NCBI GenBank assembly: GCA_037039925.1
Contig: JAXRKP010001008.1
Span: 111,001-175,000, forward strand
Source: Doris montereyensis
Taxonomy: Eukaryota > Mollusca > Gastropoda > Nudibranchia > Dorididae
Length of the DNA stretch: 64,000 nucleotides
Direction of reading: 5' to 3'
The notes below the pieces were generated by a model. The model was not told the DNA's origin. It made no database searches and saw only the letters and a program-made list of their open reading frames with translations. Of the stretch, positions 12,896 through 32,300 are shown piece after piece. The stretch's first letter is position 1. Each line of letters starts with the position of its first letter. A program made the position numbers and the translations under genes.

Positions 12896-13768
12896 TCTCA
12901 CTCTCAAAATGTGCTGGCCCCTCTGATAAGACTAATTTGCTCTCACTCTCAAAATGTGCTGCCCCCTCTGATAAGACTAATTTGCTCTCACTCTCAAAAT
13001 GTGCTGCCCCCTCTGATAAGACTAATTTGCTCTCACTCTCAAAATGTGCTGCCCCCTCTAAGATAATTTGACTCAAAATGTTGGCCCCTCTGATAAGACT
13101 AATTTGCTCTCACTCTCAAAATGTGCTGGCCCCTCTGATAAGACTAATTTGCTCTCACTCTCAAAATGTGCTGGCCCCTCTGATAAGACTAATTTGCTCT
13201 CACTCTCAAAATGTGCTGGCCCCTCTGATAAGACTAATTTGCTCTCACTCTCAAAATGTGCTGGCCCCTCTGATAAGACTAATTTGCTCTCACTCTCAAA
13301 ATGTGCTACCCCTCTGATAAGACTAATTTGCTCTCACTCTCAAAATGTGCTGCCCCTCTGATAAGACTAATTTGCTCTCACTCTCAAAATGCGCTGGCCC
13401 CTCTGATAAGACTAATTTGCTCTCACTCTCAAAATGTGCTACCCCTCTGATAAGACTAATTTGCTCTCACTCTTAAAATGTGCTGCCCCCTCTGATAAGA
13501 CTAATTTGCTCTCACTCTTAAAATGTGCTGCCCCTCTGATAAGACTAATTTGCTCTCACTCTCAAAAGTGCTGCCCCATCTGATAAGATAATTTGCTCTC
13601 ACTCTCAAAATGTTGCTCTGATAAGACTAATTTGCTCTCAAAATGTGGTGCCCCCTCTGATAAGACTTATTTGCTCTCACTCTCAAAGTGTGCTGGCCCC
13701 CTCTGATAAGACTTATTTGCTCTCACTCTCAAAAAATGCGCTTGCCCCTCTGATAAGACTAATGGATG
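12896..13768. repeat. 45-bp minisatellite array
   Basis: About 19 copies of a 45-bp unit with TCTGATAAGACTAATTTGCT then CTCACTCTCAAAATGTGCTG. The unit length is a multiple of three, so several frames stay open (SLSKCAGPSDKTNLL-type period). Copies become less regular toward the right end. Confidence 0.95.
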
Positions 13769-13789
13769 TTTGTTTCAGGCGTAGGCCTC

Positions 13790-13990
13790 ATCTACGTTTG
13801 ATGGGAGACTCGGTGATCCAGAGGCAAAGTGTCGGCGTCTCGACCAAAAGATGTTTGGTTCAAACCCCATGACTTGAAATATTTTCTCAAGGTTTTCTAG
13901 TAAAACCCACCCCCACCCCCACCCCTCCCTTGGTACAGGTCAGTGAATTGTTTCTGAATGTGGGTAAAATCAAATCAAACTTACGTTGTT
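13790..13990 (+). mobile_element. tRNA-derived SINE (family A), best copy
   Basis: CGGTGATCCAGAGGCAAAGTG resembles the A-box region. GGTTCAAACCCC (about 13858-13869) fits the pol III B-box GGTTCRANNCC. The body follows (TATTTTCTCAAGGTTTTCTA), then a CCACCCC-rich tract, and then TGAATGTGGGTAAAATCAAA. That last segment is nearly the same as the 27-bp array unit and its right edge at 10728-10750. Confidence 0.6.
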
Positions 13991-14455
13991 GGCATCAAAA
14001 CTGGTAAGGCAGCCAAACTAGGACTCGTCAGATCCTGCCTTCGCTTCTAGCAATGCTGTGTGTAAAGGATAGTGATAACCATGGATCTGATGGTCCGTTT
14101 CCTCGCACAAGTGCAGGCTCACCTACTCTACATATTGTCCCCCAGCTGGCCACTTCATTTCAAGTCCTGCTCATCTCCCTTGGAAACACACCGTACAACA
14201 TTACAACATGTAAGACGCCTCTAACGCATTGACGAGATATGTCTCTACCTATGACCGGGTACTCATTCACACCTGAGTCCAGTAAGGGAAACAGCCTGAT
14301 GTACGTTAAGAATAGATTTACAAACTTCCTGAAAACAACACTTGGGGCAGCCATGGGTTTCGAACCAGTGTCGTCGTTGTGATTACTAACTCCCAACACG
14401 ACGAATTCGTTGCCAATTTTTGTTTCATAGGTAAGACGCTCAGCAAACTACTTAT
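13991..14455. other. Spacer, possible degenerate tRNA-like remnant
   Basis: No gene seen. On the minus strand, GGTTCGAAACCC at about 14350-14361 fits a B-box, with no clear A-box. It could be another decayed SINE head. Confidence 0.25.
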
Positions 14456-14690
14456 TTTCACTCGACACAGGTGAGATTGGTGACTAACCCCTAACAATGC
14501 ATAATTTCCTACTCGACACAGGTGAGATTGGTGACTTACCCCTAACAATGCATATTTTCCTACTCGACACAGGTGGGATTGGTGACTAACCCGTAACAAT
14601 GCATAATTTCCTACTCGACACAGGTGAGATTGGTGACTAACCCCAACAATGCATATTTTCCTACTTGACACAGGTGAGATAATGGGGACT
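14456..14690. repeat. 51-bp tandem repeat with splice-donor-like motif
   Basis: Four to five copies spaced 51 bp apart. Each contains CTCGACACAGGTGAGATTGG followed by TGACTAACCC and ACAATGCATA. Every full unit holds CAG|GTGAG, close to the 5' splice-site consensus. Confidence 0.9.
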
Positions 14691-14928
14691 AACATCACCT
14701 GGTACATCCAACCTATAAATATCTCTATAGATATTAATACAAAAAGACCAAGGTGAGATCCGACCTAGATCTTTATTTGTTCACTGATTAGGTTCAAATA
14801 TGGCATTTTTAAGGTGCGGCCTGGTTATACGATTAGAGACAGGAGATCATAGGGAGGAATTCACCTATTTCCTAGTGTCTTTATCTCATTATTCTCTTTA
14901 GACAGAGAGACAGACAGACAGACAAAGA

Positions 14929-14931
<3 letters not shown>
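14691..14931. other. Spacer
   Basis: AT-rich single-copy-looking sequence ending in a short GACA run. Nothing recognised. Confidence 0.4.
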
Positions 14932-19987
<5,056 letters not shown>

Positions 19988-21362
19988 TATTGAAATTTCC
20001 CTTTTTTCCAAATTTCAATCTGTTCACCGACGTAACCATTGTAGAGAAACTGTATTGATGCAGGTGCACAATGACATTGCCAAATGTCTTGATAGTAGAA
20101 AATATGTTCTCTTGATCTTACTTGACTTAAGTGCTGTCTTCGACACAATCGACCAGAAAATATTATAAAGACTCAATGAAGTTTTAAAATTTAATCCTTG
20201 ACTGGTTTAGATCTTACTTGTCTGACAGAACACAACCTGTAATGATTTACCATAAATTTGAATATAATTATGTCCCCCTAAGGTGTACCTCAAGGTTCAG
20301 TTCTACGACAGCTTTTGTATACATTCTACACAGAGCCCCTTAGTGACTTCAATGTCAATCATCATAGGTTCTCTGATGACATCCAGCTCTATTTCCCATT
20401 TTGTATCGATGATGAAATGTTTGTCACCAGAAAAGTTGAAGAATTTGTTGTGGCAATTAAGTCATGGATGGTAGCCAATGAGCTAACATTGAATTAAGAC
20501 AAGACTGAAATTATGCAATTGAGCAAGAAAACTTCGAGTAAAAACGTTTTCGCTAAAAAAAAAGTTTAAATATCATAATCAATTATTGATGTTACATGTA
20601 AATATATTCGAAACCTTGGATGTTATTTTGATCATGAACTTTTGATGATAAAACATGTAACTAAAACAATTCAGAGCTGCAATTGTCATTTGACGAATAA
20701 TAACAAGATAAGGTTTATTTTAGATCAAGCAACAACAAAAATGCTTGTTACATCACTTATTCTTAGTCGTATGCATTATTGCAATGCTTTCTTAACATAT
20801 CAATATTTGATTCAGAGATTGAAAAAGCTTCAGAATAAGACGGTTAGGCTAATTAGCTTGACTAAACAAAGTGAGCCAATCACGTCAGTATTATAAGAAC
20901 TACACTGGCTCCCAGTAAGATTTTAAGATACTTTATTATTGTTCCAAGTGTTTAAGCGGTCTTACCCCATCCTATTCACAAGAGCTGGTCAGTTTTTACC
21001 CACCCAAAAGAAGATTAAGATCACCAAATTTACTCTTGATCTCCATGCCAACAAAAAGATCATCTTTTATTGAAAATTCGTTCAGTCTTTTATGGAATAC
21101 TATCTCTTTCAAAACAAGAAGCAGCCCTTGATTTCAAATTTTTCGAGAGAATCTAAAGACCGAACCTTTCATGAGAGCTTTTTGTTCCACTTAGTTGAAA
21201 AGTTGTTTTATTAAACTTTTAGTCTTTATAAAATTATAACTAACAAATTATTTTTTTTTTGCTGTGCATTTCAGACAGTCTGTAATTATATCAATGATAT
21301 TCTACTGTAAAGCGCCATCGAACATTGCGATGGATGAGAGGCACCCATTAAATGCCTTAATA
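19988..21362 (+). mobile_element. 5'-truncated non-LTR retrotransposon (L2/CR1/Rex1-like), broken
   Basis: Broken reverse-transcriptase remains in the plus orientation. I read, in order: VHNDIAKCLDSRKYVL; motif A LLDLSAVFDTID (near 20120); WFRSYLSDRTQ; motif B GVPQGSVL (near 20285); motif C region FSDDIQLY in place of the usual YADD; SWMVANELTLN followed by a stop; then SRMHYCNAFL, IQRLKKLQNK and ELHWLPV (near 20900). These are standard landmarks of the CR1/L2/Rex1 group of the Jockey superfamily. Stops and frameshifts make it inactive. The 3' end has AAGCGCC...AAATGCCTTAATA running into (ATT)n, typical of L2-like tails. The endonuclease and 5' part are absent. It is inserted in a satellite array. 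Confidence 0.88.
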
Positions 21363-21621
<259 letters not shown>

Positions 21622-22305
21622 GGCTACAGACATAAGGCTACACTATTCATACAGACATACGGCTACACTATTGGTAAAGACATAAGGCTACACTATTGGT
21701 ATAGACATAAGGCTACACTATTGATACAGACATAAGGCTACACTATTGGTATAGACATAAGGCTACACTATTGGTATAGACATACGGCTACACTATTGGT
21801 ATAGACATAAGGCTACACTATTGGTACAGACATAAGGCTACACTATTGGTATAGGCATAAGGCTACACTATTGATACAGACATAAGGCTACACTATTGGT
21901 ATAGACATAAGGCTACACTATTGGTATATACATAAGGCTACACTATTGATATAGACATAAGGCTACACTATTGGTATAGACATAAGGCTACACTATTGGT
22001 ATAGACATAAGGCTACATTATTGGTATAGACATAAGGCTACACTATTGATATAGACATAAGGCTACACTATTGATATAGACATAAGGCTACACTATTGGT
22101 ATAGACATAAGGCTACACTATTGGTATAGACATAAGGCTACACTATTGGTATAGACATACGGCTACACTATTGGTATAGACATAAGGCTACACTATTGGT
22201 GTAGACATAAGGCTACACTATTGATACAGACATAAGGCTACACTATTGATACAGACATAAGTCTACACTATTGATACAGACATAAGGCTACACTATTGAT
22301 ACACA
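21622..22305. repeat. 25-bp tandem repeat, half-length relative of the 50-bp array
   Basis: About 27 copies of ACATAAGGCTACACTATTGG plus TATAG. The unit matches the first half of the 50-bp monomer left of the LINE (ACAGACATGAGGCTACACTA then TGGATA). The second half of that monomer is missing. Confidence 0.95.
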
Positions 22306-22965
22306 CATAATTAATGGCTGTTTGTGTTCAATTAATAGCACGATATCATTAATGGTTGTTTGTGTTCAATTAATAGCACGATATCATTAATGGTTGTTTG
22401 TGTTCAATTGACAGTAGGATATCATTAATGGTTGTTTGTGTTCAATTGACAGTAGCATATCATTAATGGTTGTTTGTGTTCAATTGACAGTAGCATATCA
22501 TTAATGGTTGTTTGTGTTCAATTGACAGTAGGATATCATTAATGGTTCTTTGTGTTCAATTGACAGTAGGATATCGTTAATGGTTATTTGTTTTCAATTG
22601 ACAGTAGGATACCATTAATGTTTGTTTGTGTTCAATTGACAGTAGGATATGATTAATGGTTGTTTGTGTTCAATTGACAGTAGGATATCATTAACGGTTG
22701 TTTGTGTTCAATTGACAGTAGCATATCATTAATGGTTGTTTGTGTTCAATTGACAGTAGGATATGATTAATGGTTGTTTGTGTTCAATTGACAGTAGGAT
22801 ATGATTAATGGTTGTTTGTGTTCAATTGACAGTAGGATATCATTAATAGTTGTTTGTGTTCAATTGACAGTAGGATATCATTAATAGTTGTTTGTGTTCA
22901 ATTGACAGTAGGATATCATTAACAGTTGTTTGTGTTCAATTGACAGTAGGATATCATTAATAGGT
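22306..22965. repeat. 38-bp tandem repeat
   Basis: About 17 copies of ATTAATGGTTGTTTGTGTTC followed by AATTGACAGTAGGATATC. It is very homogeneous; the first two units carry AATAGCACGATATC instead. An inverted partial copy follows at about 22978-23004. Confidence 0.95.
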
Positions 22966-23750
22966 CGGCTTCAAGTCGATTGAACACAAAGACAAATCCT
23001 ACATTGCCGTTTTCAGTTTTCAATGTTCCGCATGGTTGAGAAAAATGGCGGAATGTTCAAATCTAGTCAACGAAAAATATAGAAATCTATGTAAAGAAAA
23101 CGAATTTTTAGATACATTTTCCTCTCCCTACGATATCCACCTTTAATAGAATAATAAAATTATTTTGTACTTGTGCACGGTGTTTGTTGAATTAAAATAA
23201 ACTTTCTAGATCTAATGGGGTTTAATTAAAAATCATATCGCGACAAAGCGGTCGAATAATAATAGTATGGTATAGTTTGACAGATGATTATTGACAATTG
23301 ACTATGTCCAGCGTGTGTGGTGGAATTTGACGTGTACAAGTGAAAGACACACAATCTAGCCGTGGAGATTATTAATCCTGGGTAGGCGAGCCCTACACAT
23401 CAACCTCAGCACAGCGGTGGTGTGTCTTCTCCCTGACAGGGCCTCACACCCACTTTGACCGCGGTTGACTCAGGCAGAACGCGAAGAGAGCGGACAACAG
23501 TTGTCTCGTTGACGAGGGTAGAAAGTATGCCGGCCGTTCTTTGCATTCTGTCAACGGACGTGTCATTTCAGTGTCAAGGCTGTTGGGGCAATACATTGGA
23601 ACATGATAATAGTATTTTGTTATTTGTTATTATGGAGACGTGAGTCAGCTACAGCTTTGAGCGTGGGGAAAGGAGAGGGAGGCCACAATGGTACATACAT
23701 GTATTCGTATGTGTATGTGTGTATCGACATGGATTCGGAAGCCTAACGAG

Positions 23751-23752
<2 letters not shown>
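22966..23752. other. Single-copy-looking region, no gene called
   Basis: About 790 bp. A 33-codon frame begins with AAAAATGGCGG at 23045 (MAECSNLVNEKYRNL...) and stops at 23146. The start context is good, but nothing else supports it. 23455-23643 is open by chance as far as I can see. Confidence 0.35.
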
Positions 23753-24425
<673 letters not shown>

Positions 24426-24796
24426 CAGCGATAACCCATACTTCGAACTTCGATAGGGAACAATGGATTCTGATCTGAACGAAGGTATTGCAATTGCAGG
24501 CTAACTACTGTCTTGGCTGGGAGTGGGAGACTTCACGTCGTCAAATGCCATCACGACTGAAAGAAAGGACAACACACGTATGTCACAGATGAGGATCATG
24601 AGACTGAGAGTGAGAGGTAACGTGTTTACGCATAATCCCCATGTGCGGTGATCAGCTGTTTCACTGTATGGTGCTCGAGGAAACTGCCTTCTGTACTAGT
24701 TTTGCCCTGGTCACATATTGACTTGGTCACATGACTGACTGGAAATGTGTGTCTTTTTGTTTGTTTGTTTGTTTGTTTCATTGAAAGTGACCCCGC
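24426..24796. other. Spacer with short GTTT microsatellite
   Basis: No gene seen. (GTTT)n lies at about 24755-24780. Confidence 0.4.
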
Positions 24797-25370
24797 CCAT
24801 CATAATAAAAAATAAAATGTCTTGATCTCAAGGTGAATCGAGAGGAAACAGCCCATCATAATAAAAAATAAAATGTCTTGATCTCAAGGTGAATCGAGAG
24901 GAAATAGCCCATCATAGCCCACCATAGCCCCACAACAAGAAAGTAAAAGAGGAAATATCCCATCATAGCCCACCATATCCCAACATAGCCCACCATAGCC
25001 TATCAAATAAATACTATCATAGCCCACCATAGCCCATCATAACCCATCATTGCCCACCATAGCCCATCATATCCCACCATAGCCTATCAAATAAATACTA
25101 TCATAGCCCACCATAGCCCATCATTGCCCACCATAACCCATCATATCCCACCATAGCCTATCAAATAAATACTATCATAGCCCACCATAGCCCATCATTG
25201 CCCACCATAGCCCATCATAGCCCACCATAGCCCATCATAGCCCACCATAGCCCATCATAGCCCACCATAGCCCATAATTGCCCACCATAGCCCATCATAG
25301 CCCACCATAGCCCACCATAGCCCATCATAGCCCACCATAGCCCATCAAAGCCCCACAACCTGAAAGTAAA
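24797..25370. repeat. Duplicated 56-bp unit followed by CATAGCCCAC/CATAGCCCAT array
   Basis: Two copies of a ~56-bp segment (CATCATAATAAAAAATAAAA then TGTCTTGATCTCAAGGTG) are followed from about 24905 by short CCCACCATAG / CCCATCATAG units. A longer module containing CTATCAAATAAATACTATCA punctuates the array three times. Both ends carry a related CCCCACAA...GAAAGTAAAAGAGGAA segment. Confidence 0.92.
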
Positions 25371-25489
25371 AGAGGAAGTGGAAAGAAGTAGGACCCACCA
25401 CTACCAGCTGTAACCGCCCACGGAAAATTGTGTCTTGCATGAGTAAGACTAGAATGTTCGAAATCTAACAACTACCGGTGTCTAGATAA

Positions 25490-25830
25490 TGGACGGATGT
25501 GTGTGTGTGTGTGTGTGTATGTGTGGGTGTGTTTAGGAATGTTGTGTTTAGAGCAGATGTATGTGTATCCGTTTAGAGAAGACAATTGTGCGTGTTTAGA
25601 GATGGTATGTGTATGTTTAATATATTATGTGTGTTTGGAAACGGCAGGTGTGTTTGTGTTCGTATGATATGGTAGTGGTAGGTGTGTGTTTATAGATGGT
25701 ATGTGTGCGCGTTCAGAGATAGTGTGTATGTATGTGTGTTACAGATGGTGTGTGTGTATGTGCGTGTTCAGAGATGTTATGTTATGTGTGTATGTGTGTT
25801 TTAGTGGTGTGTGTGTGTACATGTATATTA
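25490..25830. repeat. GT-rich imperfect repeat
   Basis: (GT)n and TATGTGTGTT interspersed with TTCAGAGATGGT-type segments, about 20-40 bp apart. Confidence 0.75.
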
Positions 25831-25912
25831 TGGTGTGAATGGAGCATATACTATAGTCTGCTTCTAACCATTAAATTGTAATCACTTCGTCTAACAAAGC
25901 TGCTGTGTGTTG

Positions 25913-26694
<782 letters not shown>

Positions 26695-27962
26695 TGAACA
26701 ACGACATGAAACATGAAATGATACATAAGCCCTGTAGTCCTGTAGCCCTGTAGGAACAACGACATGAAATGATACATAAGCCCTGTAGTCCTGTAGGAAC
26801 AACGACATGAAATGATACATAAGCCCTGTAGTCCTGTAGCCCTGTAGGAACGACATGAAATGATACATAAGCCCTGTAGTCCTGTAGGAACAACGACATG
26901 AAATGATACATAAGCCCTGTAGTCCTGTAGGAACAACGACATGAAATGATACATAAGCCCTGTAGCCCTGTAGGAACAACGACATGAAATGGTACATAAA
27001 CCCTGTAGTCCTGTAGGAACGACATGAAATGATACATAAGCCCTGTAGGAACAACGACATGAAATGATACATAAGCCCTGTAGTCCTGTAGCCCTGTAGG
27101 AACAACGACATGAAATGATACATAAGCCCTGTAGTCCTGTAGGAACAACGACATGAAATGATACATAAGCCCTGTAGTCCTGTAGGAACAACATGAAATG
27201 ATACATACGCCCTGTAGTCCTGTAGGAACAACATGAAATGATACATAAGCCCTGTAGCCCTGTAGGAACAAAGACATGAAATGATACATAAACCATGTAG
27301 TCCTGTAGCCCTGTAGCAACGACATGAAATGATACATAAGCCCTGTAGTCCTGTAGGAACAACGACATGAAATGATACATAAGCCCTGTAGTCCTGTAGC
27401 CCTGTAGTCCTGTAGGAATGACATGAAATGATACATAAGCCCTGTAGTCCTGTAGGAACAACGACATGAAATGATACATAAGCCCTGTAGTCCTGTAGGA
27501 ACAACGACATGAAATGATACATAAGCCCTGTAGCCCTGTAGGAACAACGACATGAAATGATACATAAACCCTGTAGTCCTGTAGCCCTGTAGGAACAACG
27601 ACATGAAATGATACATAAGCCCTGTAGGAACAACGACATGAAATGATACATAAGCCCTGTAGGAACGACATGAAATGATACATAAGCCCTGTAGCCCTGT
27701 AGGAACAACGACATGAAATGATACATAAGCCCTGTAGTCCTGCAGCCCTGTAGGAACAACGACATGAAATGATACATAAGCCCCGTAGCCCTGTAGGAAC
27801 AACGACATGAAATCATGAAATGATACATAAGCCCTGTAGGAACGACATGAAATGATACATGAGCCCTGTAGTCCTGTAGGAACAACGACATGAAATGATA
27901 CATAAGCCCTGTAGCCCTGTAGGAACAACGACATGAAATGATACATAAGCCCTGTAGGAACA
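26695..27962. repeat. Modular ~43-bp minisatellite array
   Basis: Units consist of GAACAACGACATGAAATGAT plus ACATAAG, then one to four copies of an 8-bp CCTGTAGT/C module. The 8-bp module count varies between units, so there is a repeat inside the repeat. No minus-strand frame contains stops, which gives three overlapping frames of 330-450 codons that are not genes. The right end runs straight into the SINE tail at 27950. Confidence 0.96.
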
Positions 27963-28105
27963 AGGACAAGACAAATACAAAGGAATAGACAGAAAAACAT
28001 CTTGGACGTCAATAGAATCGAACCAGCGACCTCCACGTCAGCAACCCTCGCATGACCATTAAAAAAGATAGCGTACTACCAACCAAGTTAACTACCCTTC
28101 TTCAA
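27950..28105 (-). mobile_element. tRNA-derived SINE (family B), minus strand
   Basis: On the minus strand: A-box-like TTAACTTGGTTGGTA (28077-28091); B-box GGTTCGATTC (28015-28024), fitting GGTTCRANNC; then the tail TGTCTATTCCTTTGTATTTG, TCTTGTCCTTGTTCCTACAG and GGCT. The tail matches the copy at 11765-11935. Its last ~17 bp are the same as the start of the 26.7-28.0 kb minisatellite unit. Confidence 0.7.
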
Positions 28106-28438
28106 AAGGAGTTTTAGTAGCAAGGAGTCAAGTAGCACATTGCCTGAGTTTGTCCCACTGGTGTCCTCGTAGGCTATGACCTTCGCTGTCCACATTTAAA
28201 GCTAAACCCTGTATTCATTTTATAAACAACCATTCAACACTAGCATTATGGCATTTATTATCATTAATTTTGTATTTGACGAGCATGTCAAAGTCTTACA
28301 CTACACATATTATTTAATTTAATGACATACAGTTTGAACATTGAATAGGGTATGTCCTCCCCTTAACTTACATATTTTATGTCTACTTTTATTTCGCTTT
28401 GACCAATTATAACTTTAAACTAAAACAACATTTTGGGG
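28106..28438. other. AT-rich spacer
   Basis: No gene seen. Confidence 0.4.
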
Positions 28439-28723
<285 letters not shown>

Positions 28724-29329
28724 AATGTTATTCCATTCTTAGTTCAGCATGTCAGTGAGGTCTCCTACATCATGTGCGTTTCTCTCTCTCGGCCGTGACG
28801 CCCAGCAACGTCCCACAACTGCTCTATTAAAATGAAATTAACTTGCTTTCCTTACCTACCCCTATCGATTTGTTATTGACGTTGAACCCGAGGTTTACCG
28901 TACAGGTCTGTGGGCTATTTCTACCTCAATGGGTGAGTGGTAGGAAACTGAAGACAGAAGGTAAACATGTACCTCCCAACTAAAATCGACCTCAAACCCA
29001 CAACCACATGCAACTTGTGACAACAAAGTCTCCCACTCCTACATCATCGCAAGTGCTTTCGTGACACAATGCCCCCTTGCCAATTAAATCCAAAACATTT
29101 CAACAAATTCACCTCCTAGTTCCGTCGGAGACGGACGACAAAAAGGAGGTCCTGTTTAACACTAACAGATCACAACACTCTATGCACGTTAAAGATCCCG
29201 TGACTGTTTTCAGGGTAGTCCTGGCAAAATTAAAAATGTTACAAAAAACTCCGATTTCACCATATATTGTAGTTGTGGATAACGGTAAACTCAAAATCAA
29301 ATCACCCACTTTCTTCTGCTCTTCGAACT
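28724..29329. other. Spacer with SINE body fragment at 29144-29205
   Basis: The segment AGATCACAACACTCTATGCA then CGTTAAAGATCCCGTG matches the SINE bodies at 4200-4260 and 4440-4500. A 102-codon open frame across it follows the SINE fragment and shows no domain I recognise. Confidence 0.45.
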
Positions 29330-32300
29330 TAGTGACTTATTGGCATTTAGTCCTACATGACTTATTGACATTTATTCCTACATGACTTATTGGCATTTAT
29401 TCCTACATGACTTATTGACATTTATTCCTACATGACTTATTGACATTTATTCTACATGACTTATTGGCATTTATTCCTACATGACTTATTGGCATTTATT
29501 CCTACATGACTTATTGACATTTATTCCTACATGACTTATTGACATTTATTCCTACATGACTTATTGACATTTATTCCTACATGACTTATTGACATTTATT
29601 CCTATGTGACTTATTGACATTTATTCCTACATGACTTATTGACATTTATTCCTACATGACTTATTGACATTTATTCCTACATGACTTATTGGCATTTATT
29701 CCTACATGACTTATTGACATTTATTCCTACATGACTTATTGGCATTTATTCCTACATGACTTATTGACATTTATTCCTACATGACTTATTGACATTTATT
29801 CCTACATGACTTATTGACATTTATTCCTATGTGACTTATTGACATTTATTCCTACATGACTTATTGACATTTATTCCTACATGACTTATTGACATTTATT
29901 CCTACATGACTTATTGACATTTATTCCTACATGACTTATTGGCATTTATTCCTACATGACTTGACATTTATTCCTACATGACTTATTGATATTTATTCCT
30001 ACATGACTTAATGACATTTATTTCTACATGACTTATTGACATTTATTCCTACATGACTTATTGACATTTATTCCTACATGACTTATTGACATTTATTCCT
30101 ACATGACTTATTGACATTTATTCCTACATGACTTATTGACATTTATTCCTACATGACTTATTGACATTTATTCCTATGTGACTTATTGACATTTATTCCT
30201 ACATGACTTATTGACATTTATTCCTATGTGACTCATTGACATTCATTCCTATGTGACCCATTGACATTTATTCCTATGTGACTCATTGACATTCATTCCT
30301 ATGTGACTTATTGACATTTATTCCTATGTGACTAATTGACATTTATTCCTATGTGACTTATTGACATTTATTCCTATGTCACTTATTGACATTCATTCCT
30401 ATGTGACTTATTGACATTCATTCCTATGTAACTTATTAACATTTATTCCTACATGACTTATTGACATTTATTCCTACATGACTTATTGACATTTATTCCT
30501 ATGTGACTTATTGACATTTATTCCTATGTGACTTATTGACATTTATTCCTACATGACTTATTGACATTTATTCCTACATGACTTATTGACATTCATTCCT
30601 ATGTGATTTATTGACATTTATTCCTACATGACTTATTGACATTTATTCCTATGTGACTCATTGACATTCATTCCTATGTGACTTATTGACATTTATTCCT
30701 ATGTGACTTATTGACATTTATTCCTATGTGACTAATTGACATGTATTCCTATGTGACTTATTGACATTTATTCCTATGTGACTTATTGACATTCATTCTT
30801 ATGTGACTTATTGACATTCATTCCTATGTGACTTATTAACATTTATTCCTATGTGAATTATTGACATTTATTCCTATGTGACTTATTGACATTCATTCCT
30901 ATGTGGCTTATTGACATTCATTCCTATGTGACTTATTGACATTTATTCCTATGTGACTTATTGACATTTATTCCTACATGATTTATTGACATTCATTCCT
31001 ATGTGACTTATTGACATTTATTCCTACATGACTTATTGACATTTATTCCTATGTGACTCATTGACATTCATTCCTATGTGACTCATTGACATTTATTCCT
31101 ATGTCACTTATTGACATTCATTCCTATGTGACTTATTGACATTTATTCCTAGGTGACTTATTGACATTTATTCCTATGAGACTAATTGACATTTATTCCT
31201 ATGTGACTTATTGACATTTATTCCTATGTGACTTATTGACATTCATTCCTATGTGACTTATTAACATTTATTCCTACATGACTTATTGACATTCATTCCT
31301 ATGTGACTTATGGACATGTATTCCTATGTGACTCATTGACATTTATTCCTATGTGACTTATTGACATTTATTCCTATGTAACTTATTAACATTTATTCCT
31401 ACATGACTTATTGACATTCATTCCTATGTGACTTATTGACATTCATTCCTACATGACTTATTGACATTTATTCCTATGTGACTTATTGACATTCATTCCT
31501 ATGTGACTTATTGACATTCATTCCTATGTGACTTATTGACATTTATTCCTATGTGACTTATTGACATTCATTCCTATGTGACTTATTGACATTTATTCCT
31601 ATGTGACTCATTGACATTTATTCCTATGTGACTTATTGACATTCATTCCTATGTGACTTATTGACATTCATTCCTATGTGACTTATTGACATTCATTCCT
31701 ATGTGACTTATTGACATTCATTCCTACATGACTTATTGACATTTATTCCTATGTGACTTATTGACATTTATTCCTACATGATTTATTGACATTCATTCCT
31801 ATGTGACTTATTGACATTTATTCCTATGTGACTTATTATTGACATTCATTTCTATGTGACTTATAGACATGTATTCCTATGTGACTTATTGACATTCATT
31901 CCTATGTGACTTATTGACATGTATTCCTATGTGACTTATTGACATTCATTCCTATGTGACTTATTGACATTCATTCCTATGTGACTTATTGACATTTATT
32001 CCTATGTGACTCATTGACATTTATTCCTATGTGACTTATTGACATTCATTCCTATGTGACTTATTGACATTCATTCCTATGTGACTTATTGACATTCATT
32101 CCTATGTGACTTATTGACATTCATTCCTACATGACTTATTGACATTACACCTATGTGACTTATTGACATTAATTCCTATGTGACTTATTGACATTTATCC
32201 TATGTGACTTATTGACATTTATTCCTATGTGACTTATTATTGACATTCATTTCTATGTGACTTATTGACATGTATTCCTATGTGACTTATTGACATTCAT

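Noticed and set aside
23045..23146. 33-residue small protein with a good start context
   Set aside because: Too short to separate from chance; no splice donor, homologue or downstream exon recognised.
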